Positions 24,794 through 32,456 are shown, counted from the first letter of the stretch. The stretch: 39,629 nt of DNA from Gemmatimonadota bacterium (GCA_022566515.1 JADFIT010000011.1:1-39629), one strand, 5' to 3'. Notes: generated by a model not told the origin, from the letters alone. Program-made: numbers and translations.

Positions 24794-25719
24794 TCGTCCG
24801 ACGTACCCCGTGGCAAGGACCCCAGGTTGCCCGCGCGGAACGCAATCGCCATGGCCTCGGGAATCTTCGCCTCGGCTTCAACCACCTTCGCCCTCATTTC
24901 CTGAACCCGGGCCTTCATCTCCTGCTCGTGTGCCACCGCCATGGCCCGGCGCTGCTCGGCCTTCGCCTGGGCGATGCGCTTGTCGGCCTCGGCTTGGTCG
25001 GTTTGCAGCTCGGCGCCGATGTTCTTCCCAACATCCACATCGGCGATGTCGATGGAGAGAATCTCATAGGCCGTACCCGAGTCCAGTCCCTTCGCCAGCA
25101 CGGTCTTGGAAATCGCCTCGGGACTCTCCAGCACGGCCTTGTGGCTCTCGGCCGAACCAATGGTCGAAACAATCCCCTCGCCTACCCGAGCCAGAATCGT
25201 CTCCTCTCCGGCCCCACCCACGAGTCGCTGGATGTTGGCCCGCACCGTCACCCGTGCCGTCGCGATGAGCTGGATGCCGTCCTTCGCCATGGCGGCAACC
25301 TTGGGCGTTTGGATCACCTTGGGATTGACCGAGACCTGCACCGCCTCACGAACGTCGCGACCGGCAAGATCGATGGCCGCTGCCTGCTGAAACGCCAACT
25401 CGATTCCGGCCTTGTCGGCAGAGATCAGCGCCTGGACCACGCGATTCACGTTACCACCGGCCAGGTAATGAGCCTCGAGCTGATCGAGATCGAGGTGCAG
25501 GCCCGCCTTCGTCGCGTTGATCTGAGGATCGACGATCACCCTTGGCGGGACCTTTCGGAGCCGCATGCCCACCAGAGATCCCAAGCTGATTCGCACCCCT
25601 GACGCCCACGCCGCAATCCACAACCGAACCGGGATGTAGCTCAACAACAGCCACACGAGAACCAGTCCGACGAAAAAGAGACCGAGCATGACCGGCCCGC
25701 CTACGCTGATCAAATCCAT
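24790..25719 (-). CDS. floA: flotillin-like protein FloA (SPFH domain)
   Basis: A 309-residue membrane scaffold protein. An N-terminal hairpin or transmembrane stretch ([23 protein letters not shown]) is followed by an SPFH domain whose sequence is close to bacterial YqfA/Flo[67 protein letters not shown]. The C-terminal part is a long EA-rich coiled coil ([23 protein letters not shown]) ending in [12 protein letters not shown]. FloA organises functional membrane microdomains. In many bacteria an NfeD-type gene precedes it. None is seen here, and a short 23-codon ORF occupies that place. It heads an operon with zinc ribbon, DUF4442 and nitronate monooxygenase genes. Confidence 0.93.
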   Translation of the reverse strand: MDLISVGGPVMLGLFFVGLVLVWLLLSYIPVRLWIAAWASGVRISLGSLVGMRLRKVPPRVIVDPQINATKAGLHLDLDQLEAHYLAGGNVNRVVQALISADKAGIELAFQQAAAIDLAGRDVREAVQVSVNPKVIQTPKVAAMAKDGIQLIATARVTVRANIQRLVGGAGEETILARVGEGIVSTIGSAESHKAVLESPEAISKTVLAKGLDSGTAYEILSIDIADVDVGKNIGAELQTDQAEADKRIAQAKAEQRRAMAVAHEQEMKARVQEMRAKVVEAEAKIPEAMAIAFRAGNLGSLPRGTSDE

Positions 25720-25722
25720 GGG

Positions 25723-25794
25723 TCACCCACTCACGATAGCGAGCAGCTTGGATTCCTCGACGATGAGGAATTCCTCCTTGCCCAGGTTGCACAT
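25723..25794 (-). CDS. possible short leader peptide before floA
   Basis: A 23-codon frame, MCNLGKEEFLIVEESKLLAI plus VSG, ends with TGA 3 nt before the floA ATG. The spacing would allow translational coupling. There is no convincing ribosome-binding site in front of it. It could equally be the decayed 3' end of an NfeD-like gene, which often precedes floA. This is weak evidence from position and length only. Confidence 0.2.
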   Translation of the reverse strand: MCNLGKEEFLIVEESKLLAIVSG

Positions 25795-25859
25795 TTTCCG
25801 CGACGGCTGTTTGTATCTCCACAAAACTGATGATCGTGAACGACAGATTGCCGCGTTGG

Positions 25860-26228
25860 TCAGGAACTTTCAGGTTCCGTGGACACGTCACGGACAATCA
25901 GATTGCGCTTACAGGTTTCACAAAAAACCCACAGAGCCTTCGTTCCGGGCACATCCGTTGCCGAATAAGCATCGATCTTCAACAGCGTACCGCACCGGGG
26001 ACAGTCCACCATGGTACCCGGCTTCAAAATAGCCGTTTTGATTAGCGTTATCTCTTCCTTGGAGAACGGCGCACTGGTGGTGCGCGGATCTGGTCTGGTC
26101 ACGACGGCCTCGGCGGTGCAAATCCCGCGCTCCACGCCCTCGACGTCATGGGCATGAACGAGCCGTTCGCCGCGTCTCGATTTGCAATAGTACACAACCT
26201 CCCTGAAGTTCCACCCGTGCCCGGCCAT
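25860..26228 (-). CDS. small CxxC zinc-ribbon protein
   Basis: A 122-residue soluble protein. The N-terminal half (GWNFREVVYYCKSRRGERLVHAHDVE) has no recognised family. The C-terminal half holds a predicted zinc ribbon, CPRCGTLLKIDAYSATD and then FCETCKRNLIV, i.e. CxxC-x22-CxxC. The start at ATG 26228 is uncertain. An in-frame TTG at 26261 would add 11 residues that include two more cysteines. It lies 80 nt after the next upstream CxxC gene on the same strand and may share its riboswitch-controlled transcript. Confidence 0.6.
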   Translation of the reverse strand: MAGHGWNFREVVYYCKSRRGERLVHAHDVEGVERGICTAEAVVTRPDPRTTSAPFSKEEITLIKTAILKPGTMVDCPRCGTLLKIDAYSATDVPGTKALWVFCETCKRNLIVRDVSTEPESS

Positions 26229-26308
26229 CTCTCCCAAGCAACATAACCACTCCTTACACAAGTGGGGGGCGATTCTTTAAGGAGGGGGGCTGCTCGACAG
26301 CTTTGACG

Positions 26309-26560
26309 TCACCGATCCTCTTTGACACGAAGCGTCACGCAAATCGGGCACACGCAGTCCACAGGGTGATTGTCCTTCACCATGAGCTTCCAAATTTCCT
26401 CGGCGAACCAATCGTAACGGTTCTTCGCCAGGACCAGTTTCTCCTGTCGAAATTCGTTCCAGTCCTCTCGGACGACATAGCGAAGATGATCGAGAAAATC
26501 ATCGATCGTCTTGCGGAGCTTCAGTCTCGTCCGCGGACGATTATTCCCGTGCTCGGACAT
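26309..26560 (-). CDS. small CxxC protein downstream of a c-di-GMP riboswitch
   Basis: An 83-residue charged, mostly helical protein: MSEHGNNRPRTRLKLRKTID, then DHLRYVVREDWNEFRQEKLV and WFAEEIWKLM, ending in a single CPIC knuckle close to another Cys (VDCVCPICVTLRV). One CxxC plus the adjacent Cys could bind metal within a dimer. No family is recognised. ATG 26560 is chosen because the frame upstream runs into the riboswitch leader. A cyclic-di-GMP-I riboswitch on the same strand ends about 200 nt upstream, so expression should respond to c-di-GMP. Its length and composition suggest a regulator or adaptor, but that is inference. Confidence 0.65.
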   Translation of the reverse strand: MSEHGNNRPRTRLKLRKTIDDFLDHLRYVVREDWNEFRQEKLVLAKNRYDWFAEEIWKLMVKDNHPVDCVCPICVTLRVKEDR

Positions 26561-26696
26561 GATACTCTCGAGGTTGAAGACGTGTGGCACCACGTTTCGT
26601 GGCCACAAGCCAACAGGGGGAGAGGAGCTACCGGCCGGACCCACGAGACGGCACGTCCTAGGCGTGCGTGTCTGCAACCACATGAGCTGTGGGTGA

Positions 26697-26723
26697 GACG
26701 GGAACGCCGCTTGGCATCCCGTC
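26697..26723 (-). promoter_or_regulatory. hairpin in the riboswitch leader (candidate expression platform)
   Basis: In the leader between the GEMM-I aptamer and the CxxC gene, GACGGGA (minus strand, 26723-26717) can pair with TCCCGTC (26703-26697). A partly paired GCC/GGC region lies inside. It is the strongest hairpin I see in this 200-nt leader. It lacks a T-run, so it is not an obvious intrinsic terminator. Its switching role is speculative. Confidence 0.3.
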
Positions 26724-26762
26724 CTCCATCTCGGAACGAGAGGGTGGGAATGTTCGTTTTTC

Positions 26763-26860
26763 GTGCCTCCGGCAGCCTGGCGATCTCCGAAGCCCTGTGG
26801 GCTGGGACCCATGGCTTTGCGTCCCACGGTTACCCGTGGTTTGCCTTTGTCAGCGGCACC
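26763..26860 (-). promoter_or_regulatory. cyclic-di-GMP-I (GEMM-I) riboswitch aptamer
   Basis: Read on the minus strand, the conserved core is GGCAAACC (26845-26838), then a 6-bp P2 helix CCACGG/CCGTGG capped by the GNRA tetraloop GTAA (26839-26824), then GACGCAAAGCC (26823-26813), then a P3 region ending near GGCTGCCGG. A closing P1 forms from GTGCC (26859-26855) with GGCAC (26767-26763). GGCAAACC, the tetraloop hairpin and GACGCAAAGCC in this order match the Vibrio Vc2 and other GEMM-I aptamers, which bind c-di-GMP. The next gene in this direction is the 83-residue CxxC protein. Confidence 0.9.
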
Positions 26861-27071
26861 CGACGCTTTGTCGGTTACCGAAGGACTAGTGTAATCTCCT
26901 TAGACGCCCGGCGTCGGTGATCGTGAGCACACTTTTGGGGCCGAGTGCGATACCGGCGTGAGCTCGGCAAACGGTGCCGGATCGAGATCGCGGAGCCCGA
27001 AGAGTAGGTGATTGTATCATATTGACCTCGCTCGAAACACATCCCCGTGATCGAAGGAGCAACCAATCGTT

Positions 27072-27596
27072 ATGCGGTTTGTGGGAGCGGCTGGAGCGGT
27101 GTGGGGCATCGCCGGTGTGTCCCTTCTCATCGGCGGCGCCGTCTACCGGCTGGGCTCGGTGGCCATCGACGCGTTCGCCTACCCTTTGGATTGGCGCCAT
27201 TGGGTGTTTCTCGTGGTGTTCTTGGTGTTCATGACAGTGATCGAGGGTTATCAAGGGTTCCAGCGGGGCTTCTCGCCCCGGGTGGCGGCCCGGGCGAGGT
27301 ACCTGGCGCGGCACCCGCGTGTTGTGCACGCCCTCTTCGCGCCACTCTTTTGCATGGGCTTTTTCCATGCGACACGGCGGCGGCAAGTCACCTCAATTCT
27401 GGTGACGACGGGTATCGTAGTGATGGTAGTGCTTGTGAGACAGTTGGCCCAACCGTGGCGCGGCATTGTTGATCTGGGCGTCGTGGCCGGGTTGGTATGG
27501 GGTCTCGTCGCCCTCGGCATATTCAGCTACTTGGCGTTCACCACCGAGGCGTTCAGCCAACCGACCGACGTTCCAGAGACTTCTGGCGATTCCTGA
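27072..27596 (+). CDS. multi-pass inner-membrane protein of unknown function
   Basis: A 174-residue protein with about four hydrophobic helices: VWGIAGVSLLIGGAVYRL, WVFLVVFLVFMTVIEGY, ILVTTGIVVMVVLVRQL and LGVVAGLVWGLVALGIFSYL. Between helices 2 and 3 lies a basic cytoplasmic stretch, QRGFSPRVAARARYLARHPR, followed by HALFAPLFCMGFFHATRRRQ. AAGGAG (27054-27059) lies 12 nt before the ATG. The upstream 210 bp is shared with the divergent riboswitch transcript, so the two promoters sit back to back. No family name can be given. Confidence 0.8.
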   Translation: MRFVGAAGAVWGIAGVSLLIGGAVYRLGSVAIDAFAYPLDWRHWVFLVVFLVFMTVIEGYQGFQRGFSPRVAARARYLARHPRVVHALFAPLFCMGFFHATRRRQVTSILVTTGIVVMVVLVRQLAQPWRGIVDLGVVAGLVWGLVALGIFSYLAFTTEAFSQPTDVPETSGDS

Positions 27597-27759
27597 CTCG
27601 GCGTCGGTTTCTCCAGCCCAGCATCACTCCTAGGGAATCCACAGCGCAAAGCGCACGGGCGCTTTCATGGGGCACTTCCTCGGCTTGTCAGGCAGCTTCA
27701 TGAATGTTATCGTACAACAGATACACGATCGATCGACACAGCGTCATACGGAGGAAGCC

Positions 27760-27966
27760 ATGACGGTCGTAACCGTCTCCCCAAAGTTCCAAGTCGTGAT
27801 TCCGCAAGCCATTCGTGAAGCCCTCGGCCTCGAGCCTGGGCAAAAGGTTAAGGCCATCCAGTACGACAACCGGATCGAGTTCATTCCGCTGAAGTCGCCC
27901 CGCTCTATGCGCGGCTTCTTGAAAGGCATTGACACCCGAGTAAGGCGAGATCCGGACCGCGTATGA
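27760..27966 (+). CDS. vapB: VapB-type AbrB/SpoVT antitoxin
   Basis: A 68-residue antitoxin. The N-terminal swapped-hairpin AbrB DNA-binding fold is clear: VVTVSPKFQVVIPQAIREAL followed by GLEPGQKVKAIQYDNRIEFIP. The C-terminal tail MRGFLKGIDTRVRRDPDRV should bind the toxin. The start ATG 27760 has GGAGG (27750-27754) 5 nt upstream. The stop overlaps the vapC start (ATGA). ATCGT/ACGAT arms in the upstream 60 bp may be an operator site, but the match is imperfect. Confidence 0.88.
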   Translation: MTVVTVSPKFQVVIPQAIREALGLEPGQKVKAIQYDNRIEFIPLKSPRSMRGFLKGIDTRVRRDPDRV

Positions 27967-28337
27967 ACGTCGTCGACAGCTCCGCGTGGCTCGAATACTT
28001 CGCGGATGGACCCAACGCCCCCTTCTTTGCCAAGGCGATTGAGGGCACACATCAACTCGTGGTTCCCTCCATCACCTTGCTCGAAGTGTTCAAACGAGTA
28101 TACCAACAGCGCGACGAGGGCGACGCGCTCCAGGCAATCGCCGTCATGGGACAAGGGCGGGTTGTCGATCTCGACGCGCCCCTGGCCCTCAGCGCCGCGA
28201 GACTCGGAGCGCAGCTGAAGCTGCCGCTCGCCGACAGCGTGATCCTTGCCACGGCACGGATGTTCAACGCCATGCTTTGGACACAGGACAAGGACTTTGA
28301 CGGATTGCCGAAGGTCAAGTTCAAGCCCAAGACTTGA
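27963..28337 (+). CDS. vapC: VapC-type PIN-domain ribonuclease toxin
   Basis: A 124-residue PIN-domain protein. The four acidic metal ligands are visible: D5 (MNVVDSSAWLEY), E41 (SITLLEVFKR), D91 (LPLADSVILATA) and D109/D111 (LWTQDKDFDGL). The length is normal for VapC. The start overlaps the vapB stop by 4 nt. VapC toxins cut tRNA or rRNA in a metal-dependent way, and the target of this one is unknown. The cassette lies at the left edge of the accessory part of the window. Confidence 0.92.
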   Translation: MNVVDSSAWLEYFADGPNAPFFAKAIEGTHQLVVPSITLLEVFKRVYQQRDEGDALQAIAVMGQGRVVDLDAPLALSAARLGAQLKLPLADSVILATARMFNAMLWTQDKDFDGLPKVKFKPKT

Positions 28338-28462
28338 AGCTGGCCTGGTTCTTGCATTAGACCGGATCGGTGCCGCGCCGACGGGAGCGTCACGGTGCAG
28401 CCCAGCCTTGGAGGAACCTCTAACGACGCCCCTGGAAACGGGCAATTCGTGAGCGGATCAAA

Positions 28463-29113
28463 GTGAAGCGTTCATTCAAAGAGCCCAGCGAACTCTATCT
28501 TCGCGTCCTGGCGATCCAGGACGAAATCGACCAAATCCTCGACACCAAGCCTCGAAGCGCTTGGTCGTCCAGGGTACAGGAGCTGTGCGGCGGAATGCAG
28601 CGGTGGCTCGGCGGTTTGCCGTCGAGGATTACCCCCCGCCTCGTCCTGCCATTGGCGTTTGCGGCGTTCTTCACTGGTGGCAGTATCCGGCCCATAGCGT
28701 TCGCCTCACCCATAGTGGTGACCGATACGCTGAGCAGTGATGCCCGTCGAGACATCGCGGTTCGTGAGGCCGCCATCAGGTGGGGCATCGACGTCGACAC
28801 CGCTCTCGCCATCTCCCACACTGAGAATTGGACTGGAAAACCAGGTGCGTGGAGCAGAACCGGGTGCTGCGTAGGCATCATGCAAGTCAACGTTCGCCAA
28901 TGGTACGGAAAGTTCCACACAGAGTGTGGTGGCTCGGATCTATTCGATCCCCGCACAAATGCTTGCTATGGTGTGCTCATCTGGCGGCATCACCTCAGAG
29001 AGTGCGGTGGCGATGGTGACTGCGCGCTGCGGGCGTACGTCGGTCAGCACAACAACCGGATGGCCGGCGACTTCTACTTGCAGGAGATCCAACGATACCT
29101 TGTGGCGCCGTGA
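28463..29113 (+). CDS. lysozyme-fold (SLT-like) exported protein with N-terminal membrane anchor
   Basis: A 216-residue protein starting with GTG. Residues 1-58 are charged and cytoplasmic-like. Residues about 59-82 (PRLVLPLAFAAFFTGGSIRP) form one membrane segment, and the rest should be outside. The C-terminal domain has the lytic-transglycosylase pattern: ALAISHTENW with catalytic Glu candidate E121, GIMQVN and NACYGVLIWRHHL. Six or more cysteines (GCCVG, TECGG, NACYG, RECGGDGDC) suggest disulfides, which supports an extracytoplasmic site. It probably cuts peptidoglycan. It lies 125 bp after vapC and may have its own promoter. Phage-like or conjugation-type transglycosylases are alternatives. 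Confidence 0.75.
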   Translation: MKRSFKEPSELYLRVLAIQDEIDQILDTKPRSAWSSRVQELCGGMQRWLGGLPSRITPRLVLPLAFAAFFTGGSIRPIAFASPIVVTDTLSSDARRDIAVREAAIRWGIDVDTALAISHTENWTGKPGAWSRTGCCVGIMQVNVRQWYGKFHTECGGSDLFDPRTNACYGVLIWRHHLRECGGDGDCALRAYVGQHNNRMAGDFYLQEIQRYLVAP

Positions 29114-29458
29114 AGGCGGGTGTCCACGCTGACGCGTGAATGGAAGTGACGGCGCAGAATTACGCACCTGCGGCATCCCCGCTGCGGGTTCGACCTAGAA
29201 AACCTCCCCGATTCCGAGGTGGAACCCAGATGAGTTGGGAAACCGCATGAACGACGCCGAGCCGAGCAACCTGGCGTTACCTCCCCTGAGATATGCCCCT
29301 CTCGCGATCGTGCGAGCGAAATCCAGAGTAGTCATCCGCCGCATCCCGGAGTAAGATTCACCCCACGGAGGGGATTGCCCCCACCGTCTCGACGGCGGCA
29401 CGTTCAGCTCCCATCGCCGTGGCGTCGGGTTTGGTATTCATCAGCCTACGAGAGTGCC
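29114..29458. other. intergenic stretch with no confident gene
   Basis: 345 bp between the lysozyme-fold gene and the NMO-like gene. A minus-strand frame ending at 29195 has the tail GFHLGIGEVF, which resembles the aromatic C-terminus of an outer-membrane barrel, but no start or upstream domain can be found. A GGAGGGG at 29366-29372 precedes a TTG (29375) that is an alternative start for the next gene. No promoter or RNA element is clear. Confidence 0.5.
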
Positions 29459-30952
29459 TTGGTAAATCACGTAACACCAGTAGAGGACCTGCCCCGGATC
29501 ATTCAGGGCGGAATGGGGGTCGCAGTATCCGATTGGCGTCTGGCCAACATGGTAGCACGGAACGGACAGCTCGGCGTGGTATCCGGAACCGCACTGGACT
29601 CGGTGTTGGTGCGCCGCCTGCAACTGGGCGATCCCTGCGGCGCAATCCGCAGGGCGCTGTCCGAGTTCCCCTGGCCCGACATGGCTCAACGGAGCCTCGA
29701 CACCTTTTTTGTTCCGGGCGGAAAATCGGCGGACGAGTCCTTCAAGCTGGCTCCGCTTGCCAGGATGAGATTGCGGACCTCGCTGCTGGAACTCCTGGTT
29801 GTGGCGAACTTCGTAGAGGTGTTCCTGGCCAAAGAGGGACACTCCGGTCCGGTGGGGATCAACTACCTCGAGAAAATCCAACTCCCTAACGTGCCCTCGA
29901 TTCTGGGCGCGATGCTGGCCGGCGTGGAGGTCGTTCTGGTCGGCGCCGGGATTCCGATGGCCATCCCCGGCGTGCTGGATTCGCTCTCCCACTGGGAAAC
30001 CGTGGAGTTTAACCTCGGCGTCGAGCAAAACCCCGATCGGCACAGCTACGTCCAGCGGTTCGACCCGCGGGAGTATTTCACCGGTGAGCTGCCCGAGTTG
30101 GCGCGCCCCAACTTCCTGGCGATCATCGCGTCCGACACGCTGGCAAAGACGATGGTGAAGCGCGCGTCGGGCTATGTGAACGGGTTCGTGGTAGAACATC
30201 ACTCCGCCGGGGGTCACAACGCGCCTCCTCGCCGCGTGAGAGGGGCCGATCCGGACGCTCCGCCCCGATACGGGGAGCGTGATCTTCCCGATCTCGAGGT
30301 CATCGCCGACATCGGGCGACCGTTCTGGCTGGCGGGGAGCAATGCCTCTCCCGAAAAGCTCGCCGAAGCCCGCGCGGCCGGTGCGCATGGAATCCAGGTG
30401 GGCACGGCTTTCGCGTTCTCTCGTGAATCGGGGATTCTTGCCGAAATCAAACACCGAGTGCTGCGTGAACAGAAGGACGGCACCCTTAAGGTCCGAACGG
30501 ACTTCAACTCGTCACCCACGGGGTTCCCGTTCAAGGTGATCGAATTGGATGGCACCGTCTCCGACGAAGAAACCTACGCCGCGAGAGAGCGGATGTGCGA
30601 CCTGGGGTACCTGCGGCGGCTCTACGCCAAAGGCGAGTCCAACGTGGGGTATCGCTGCCCCAGTGAACCCGAGAGGAATTTCCTGGCAAAAGGCGGCACG
30701 ATGGAGGATACCATTGGCAAACGGTGCCTCTGTAACGGACTGCTCGCAACAGTTGGGCTCGGCCAGACCCGCGACGGTGTCTCGGAACCCCCGGTCGTCA
30801 CCTCCGGAGACGATTGGGCGTTCCTGCCGCACGTGACGCGGGGGGACGATGTCGACTACGGTGCCGTGGATGTGATCGAATACCTTACGCGGCCGGTGGG
30901 GGCGGCGGCAGAGTCGGATTCACTGCGGAATTTAGCGCCGCGATCAGTGTAA
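29459..30952 (+). CDS. nitronate monooxygenase-like flavoprotein, long form
   Basis: A 497-residue protein of the NMO/PfaD-like TIM-barrel group. Opening motifs are PRIIQGGMGVAVSDWRLANM and GQLGVVSGTALDS. Later come GPVGINYLEKIQLP, VNGFVVEHHSAGGHNAPPR (catalytic His region), PFWLAGSNASPEKLAEARAAG and GIQVGTAFAFSRESG. About 120 extra residues at the C-terminus (CDLGYLRR...IGKRCLCNGLLATVG) contain a conserved-looking cysteine cluster. Ordinary NMOs are 320-350 residues, so this is a distinct long subfamily. The start is TTG 29459, chosen because family similarity begins there. A TTG at 29375 would add 28 basic, low-quality residues. It is unlike the other NMO gene in this window, so they are not recent duplicates. 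Confidence 0.85.
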   Translation: MVNHVTPVEDLPRIIQGGMGVAVSDWRLANMVARNGQLGVVSGTALDSVLVRRLQLGDPCGAIRRALSEFPWPDMAQRSLDTFFVPGGKSADESFKLAPLARMRLRTSLLELLVVANFVEVFLAKEGHSGPVGINYLEKIQLPNVPSILGAMLAGVEVVLVGAGIPMAIPGVLDSLSHWETVEFNLGVEQNPDRHSYVQRFDPREYFTGELPELARPNFLAIIASDTLAKTMVKRASGYVNGFVVEHHSAGGHNAPPRRVRGADPDAPPRYGERDLPDLEVIADIGRPFWLAGSNASPEKLAEARAAGAHGIQVGTAFAFSRESGILAEIKHRVLREQKDGTLKVRTDFNSSPTGFPFKVIELDGTVSDEETYAARERMCDLGYLRRLYAKGESNVGYRCPSEPERNFLAKGGTMEDTIGKRCLCNGLLATVGLGQTRDGVSEPPVVTSGDDWAFLPHVTRGDDVDYGAVDVIEYLTRPVGAAAESDSLRNLAPRSV

Positions 30953-31004
30953 CTCGGCCGCTCGTCGGTTGATTACTTGTGGGATATTCGATCGGCTCGC
31001 GCCG

Positions 31005-31370
31005 TCAGTCGTCCCGGCGGCGCGGCTGGCAGCGGGATCCACCTGCGTTGCGCAGCAACTCTTTGCCGACGACGAGGACGAGAATGATATCCGGCTCTAC
31101 CTCGTTCCGTGCGGTGAGATGGCATGGTACGTTGCCAAACACGTCTGCGGCAAAAGTCTTGCGCCCATCCACGTCCGGTGCGAGGTCGGTGATCTCGTCG
31201 TTGCCGAGTAGCTCGATCACGAACCTCACTTCCTTTCGCCCCCACGCAAACGGCAACAACCGCGTGCCGTCGGCCTCGACCAAACCGATACGGGTCCAGT
31301 TTCCGCTCCAATACGCGTAGATCATGGCATCGAACTCGCTCTGGTTCTCTACGCTCACGAATACCGCCAT
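31005..31370 (-). CDS. small hypothetical beta-rich protein downstream of ychF
   Basis: A 121-residue protein without a signal peptide at its N-terminus, opening MAVFVSVENQSEFDAMIYAY, followed by RIGLVEADGTRLLPFAW and VRFVIELLG. The alternating strand pattern with NQS, WxG and ADG turns looks like a small beta-sandwich. Similar 'V.V.N.S..D..IY......RLG.V' openings occur in short proteins I associate with Gemmatimonadota, but I cannot name a family. It follows ychF by 45 nt on the same strand. The C-terminal tail RCQPRRRDD is basic. Confidence 0.65.
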   Translation of the reverse strand: MAVFVSVENQSEFDAMIYAYWSGNWTRIGLVEADGTRLLPFAWGRKEVRFVIELLGNDEITDLAPDVDGRKTFAADVFGNVPCHLTARNEVEPDIILVLVVGKELLRNAGGSRCQPRRRDD

Positions 31371-31415
31371 CGGCGCGCCACATTCTCATCAAGGCATCCC
31401 GAGATATCGCGAGCG

Positions 31416-32456
31416 CTACACGTTGAAGCGGACGTGCATGATTTCTCCGTCGGACACGACGTGGTCCTTCCCCTCTACCTGAAGACGACCGGCGTCTTTC
31501 ACGGCCTGCTCTGAGCCGTACTCCATGAACACATCGTAGGGAATGACTTCGGCGCGAATGAAGCCACGCTCGAGGTCGGAGTGTATACGGCCGGCGGCAG
31601 GGCGCGCCGTGGTGCCCCGCCTGATGGTCCACGCCCGCACCTCGTCGGCTCCGACCGTGAAGAACGAGATGAGGTCGAGCAGCCCGTACGCCGTCCGTAT
31701 GAACCGCGCCAACGCCGACTCGGTGAGGCCGAGATCCTCGAGAAACGCCGCTCGATCTTCGGCATCCAAGCCGCCGATTTCCGCCTCGACGCTTGCCGAC
31801 AACACGAGGCCCGCGGCATGGAGCTGCTCGATTCGCGCGCCGAGTTCGTCGGGCAACGGTTCCGCCGCCCGGTCTTCGCTGCGGTTCAATGCCACGAGCA
31901 GTTGGCGGTCGGTGAGTAGATTGTATCCTTTGAGAAAATCCCGATTCAGCTCCTCGGCCGCGAGGCTTCGCAGCGGACGCTCGGCCTCGAGCGTCGTGTT
32001 CATCAACTCGAAAGCGGCCACCTCCTGCGGGTTGGCTTTTTCCTTGCGAGCGCGGTCGAGCCGCCGCTCGACGATCTCGAGATCGGCCAAAACGCACTCA
32101 ATATGGAATGATTCGAGATCGCCGAGTGGGTCGGGGTCCCCCTCGAGGGCTGGGTTCGCAAAGTCGCGAAGAACGAGACAGAGGGCTTCTTGATCGCGAA
32201 TCTGCTGCAACGCCTTCTTCGACAGTCCCTTCTTCTCGGCGCCGTACTCGCCGGGAATGTCGCAAAAATTGATCTCGGCGTATGTGGTCTTTTTCGGGGA
32301 GAAGATTTTTGACAGGGTGTCGATGCGTTCGTCCGGCACCTTTACGGACCCGTAGCGAATCCCCCCACCGAACCCCACTGGTACATCGAGCCCGGTCATC
32401 ACGTTGAAGACCGTCGTTTTCCCCGAGCCCGCGAAGCCCACCAATCCGATTTTCAT
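31416..32456 (-). CDS. ychF: YchF-type (Obg family) GTPase/ATPase
   Basis: A 346-residue P-loop protein. The G1 loop is GFAGSGKTT (residues 6-14), the G3 is DIPGEYG, and the G4-position motif is ALNRSED, with N-x-x-E in place of NKxD, as in YchF proteins that prefer ATP. A coiled-coil insertion follows (LADLEIVERRLDRARKEK) and then a C-terminal TGS-like domain: ISFFTVGADEVRAWTI, RPAAGRIHSDLERGFIRAEV, GKDHVVSDGEIMHVRFNV. It is slightly shorter than the usual 363 residues. ATG 32456 puts MKIGLVG at the N-terminus. No strong ribosome site is seen. The 298 bp upstream holds no gene but has a TATGATATC-like promoter element. The role is translation-associated stress control, as known for the family. 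Confidence 0.93.
   Translation of the reverse strand: MKIGLVGFAGSGKTTVFNVMTGLDVPVGFGGGIRYGSVKVPDERIDTLSKIFSPKKTTYAEINFCDIPGEYGAEKKGLSKKALQQIRDQEALCLVLRDFANPALEGDPDPLGDLESFHIECVLADLEIVERRLDRARKEKANPQEVAAFELMNTTLEAERPLRSLAAEELNRDFLKGYNLLTDRQLLVALNRSEDRAAEPLPDELGARIEQLHAAGLVLSASVEAEIGGLDAEDRAAFLEDLGLTESALARFIRTAYGLLDLISFFTVGADEVRAWTIRRGTTARPAAGRIHSDLERGFIRAEVIPYDVFMEYGSEQAVKDAGRLQVEGKDHVVSDGEIMHVRFNV

Noticed and set aside
26689-26889. + strand frame across the riboswitch
   Set aside because: Antisense to a well-supported structured RNA, with no protein motif.
29441-30454. 337-codon minus-strand frame over the NMO-like gene
   Set aside because: Antisense shadow with no domain.
30973-32097. 374-codon minus-strand frame across the ychF 3' end and the small protein
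   Set aside because: Composition is Arg/Gly/Ala-rich with no motif. It is out of phase with YchF, whose P-loop and C-terminal domain are clear.
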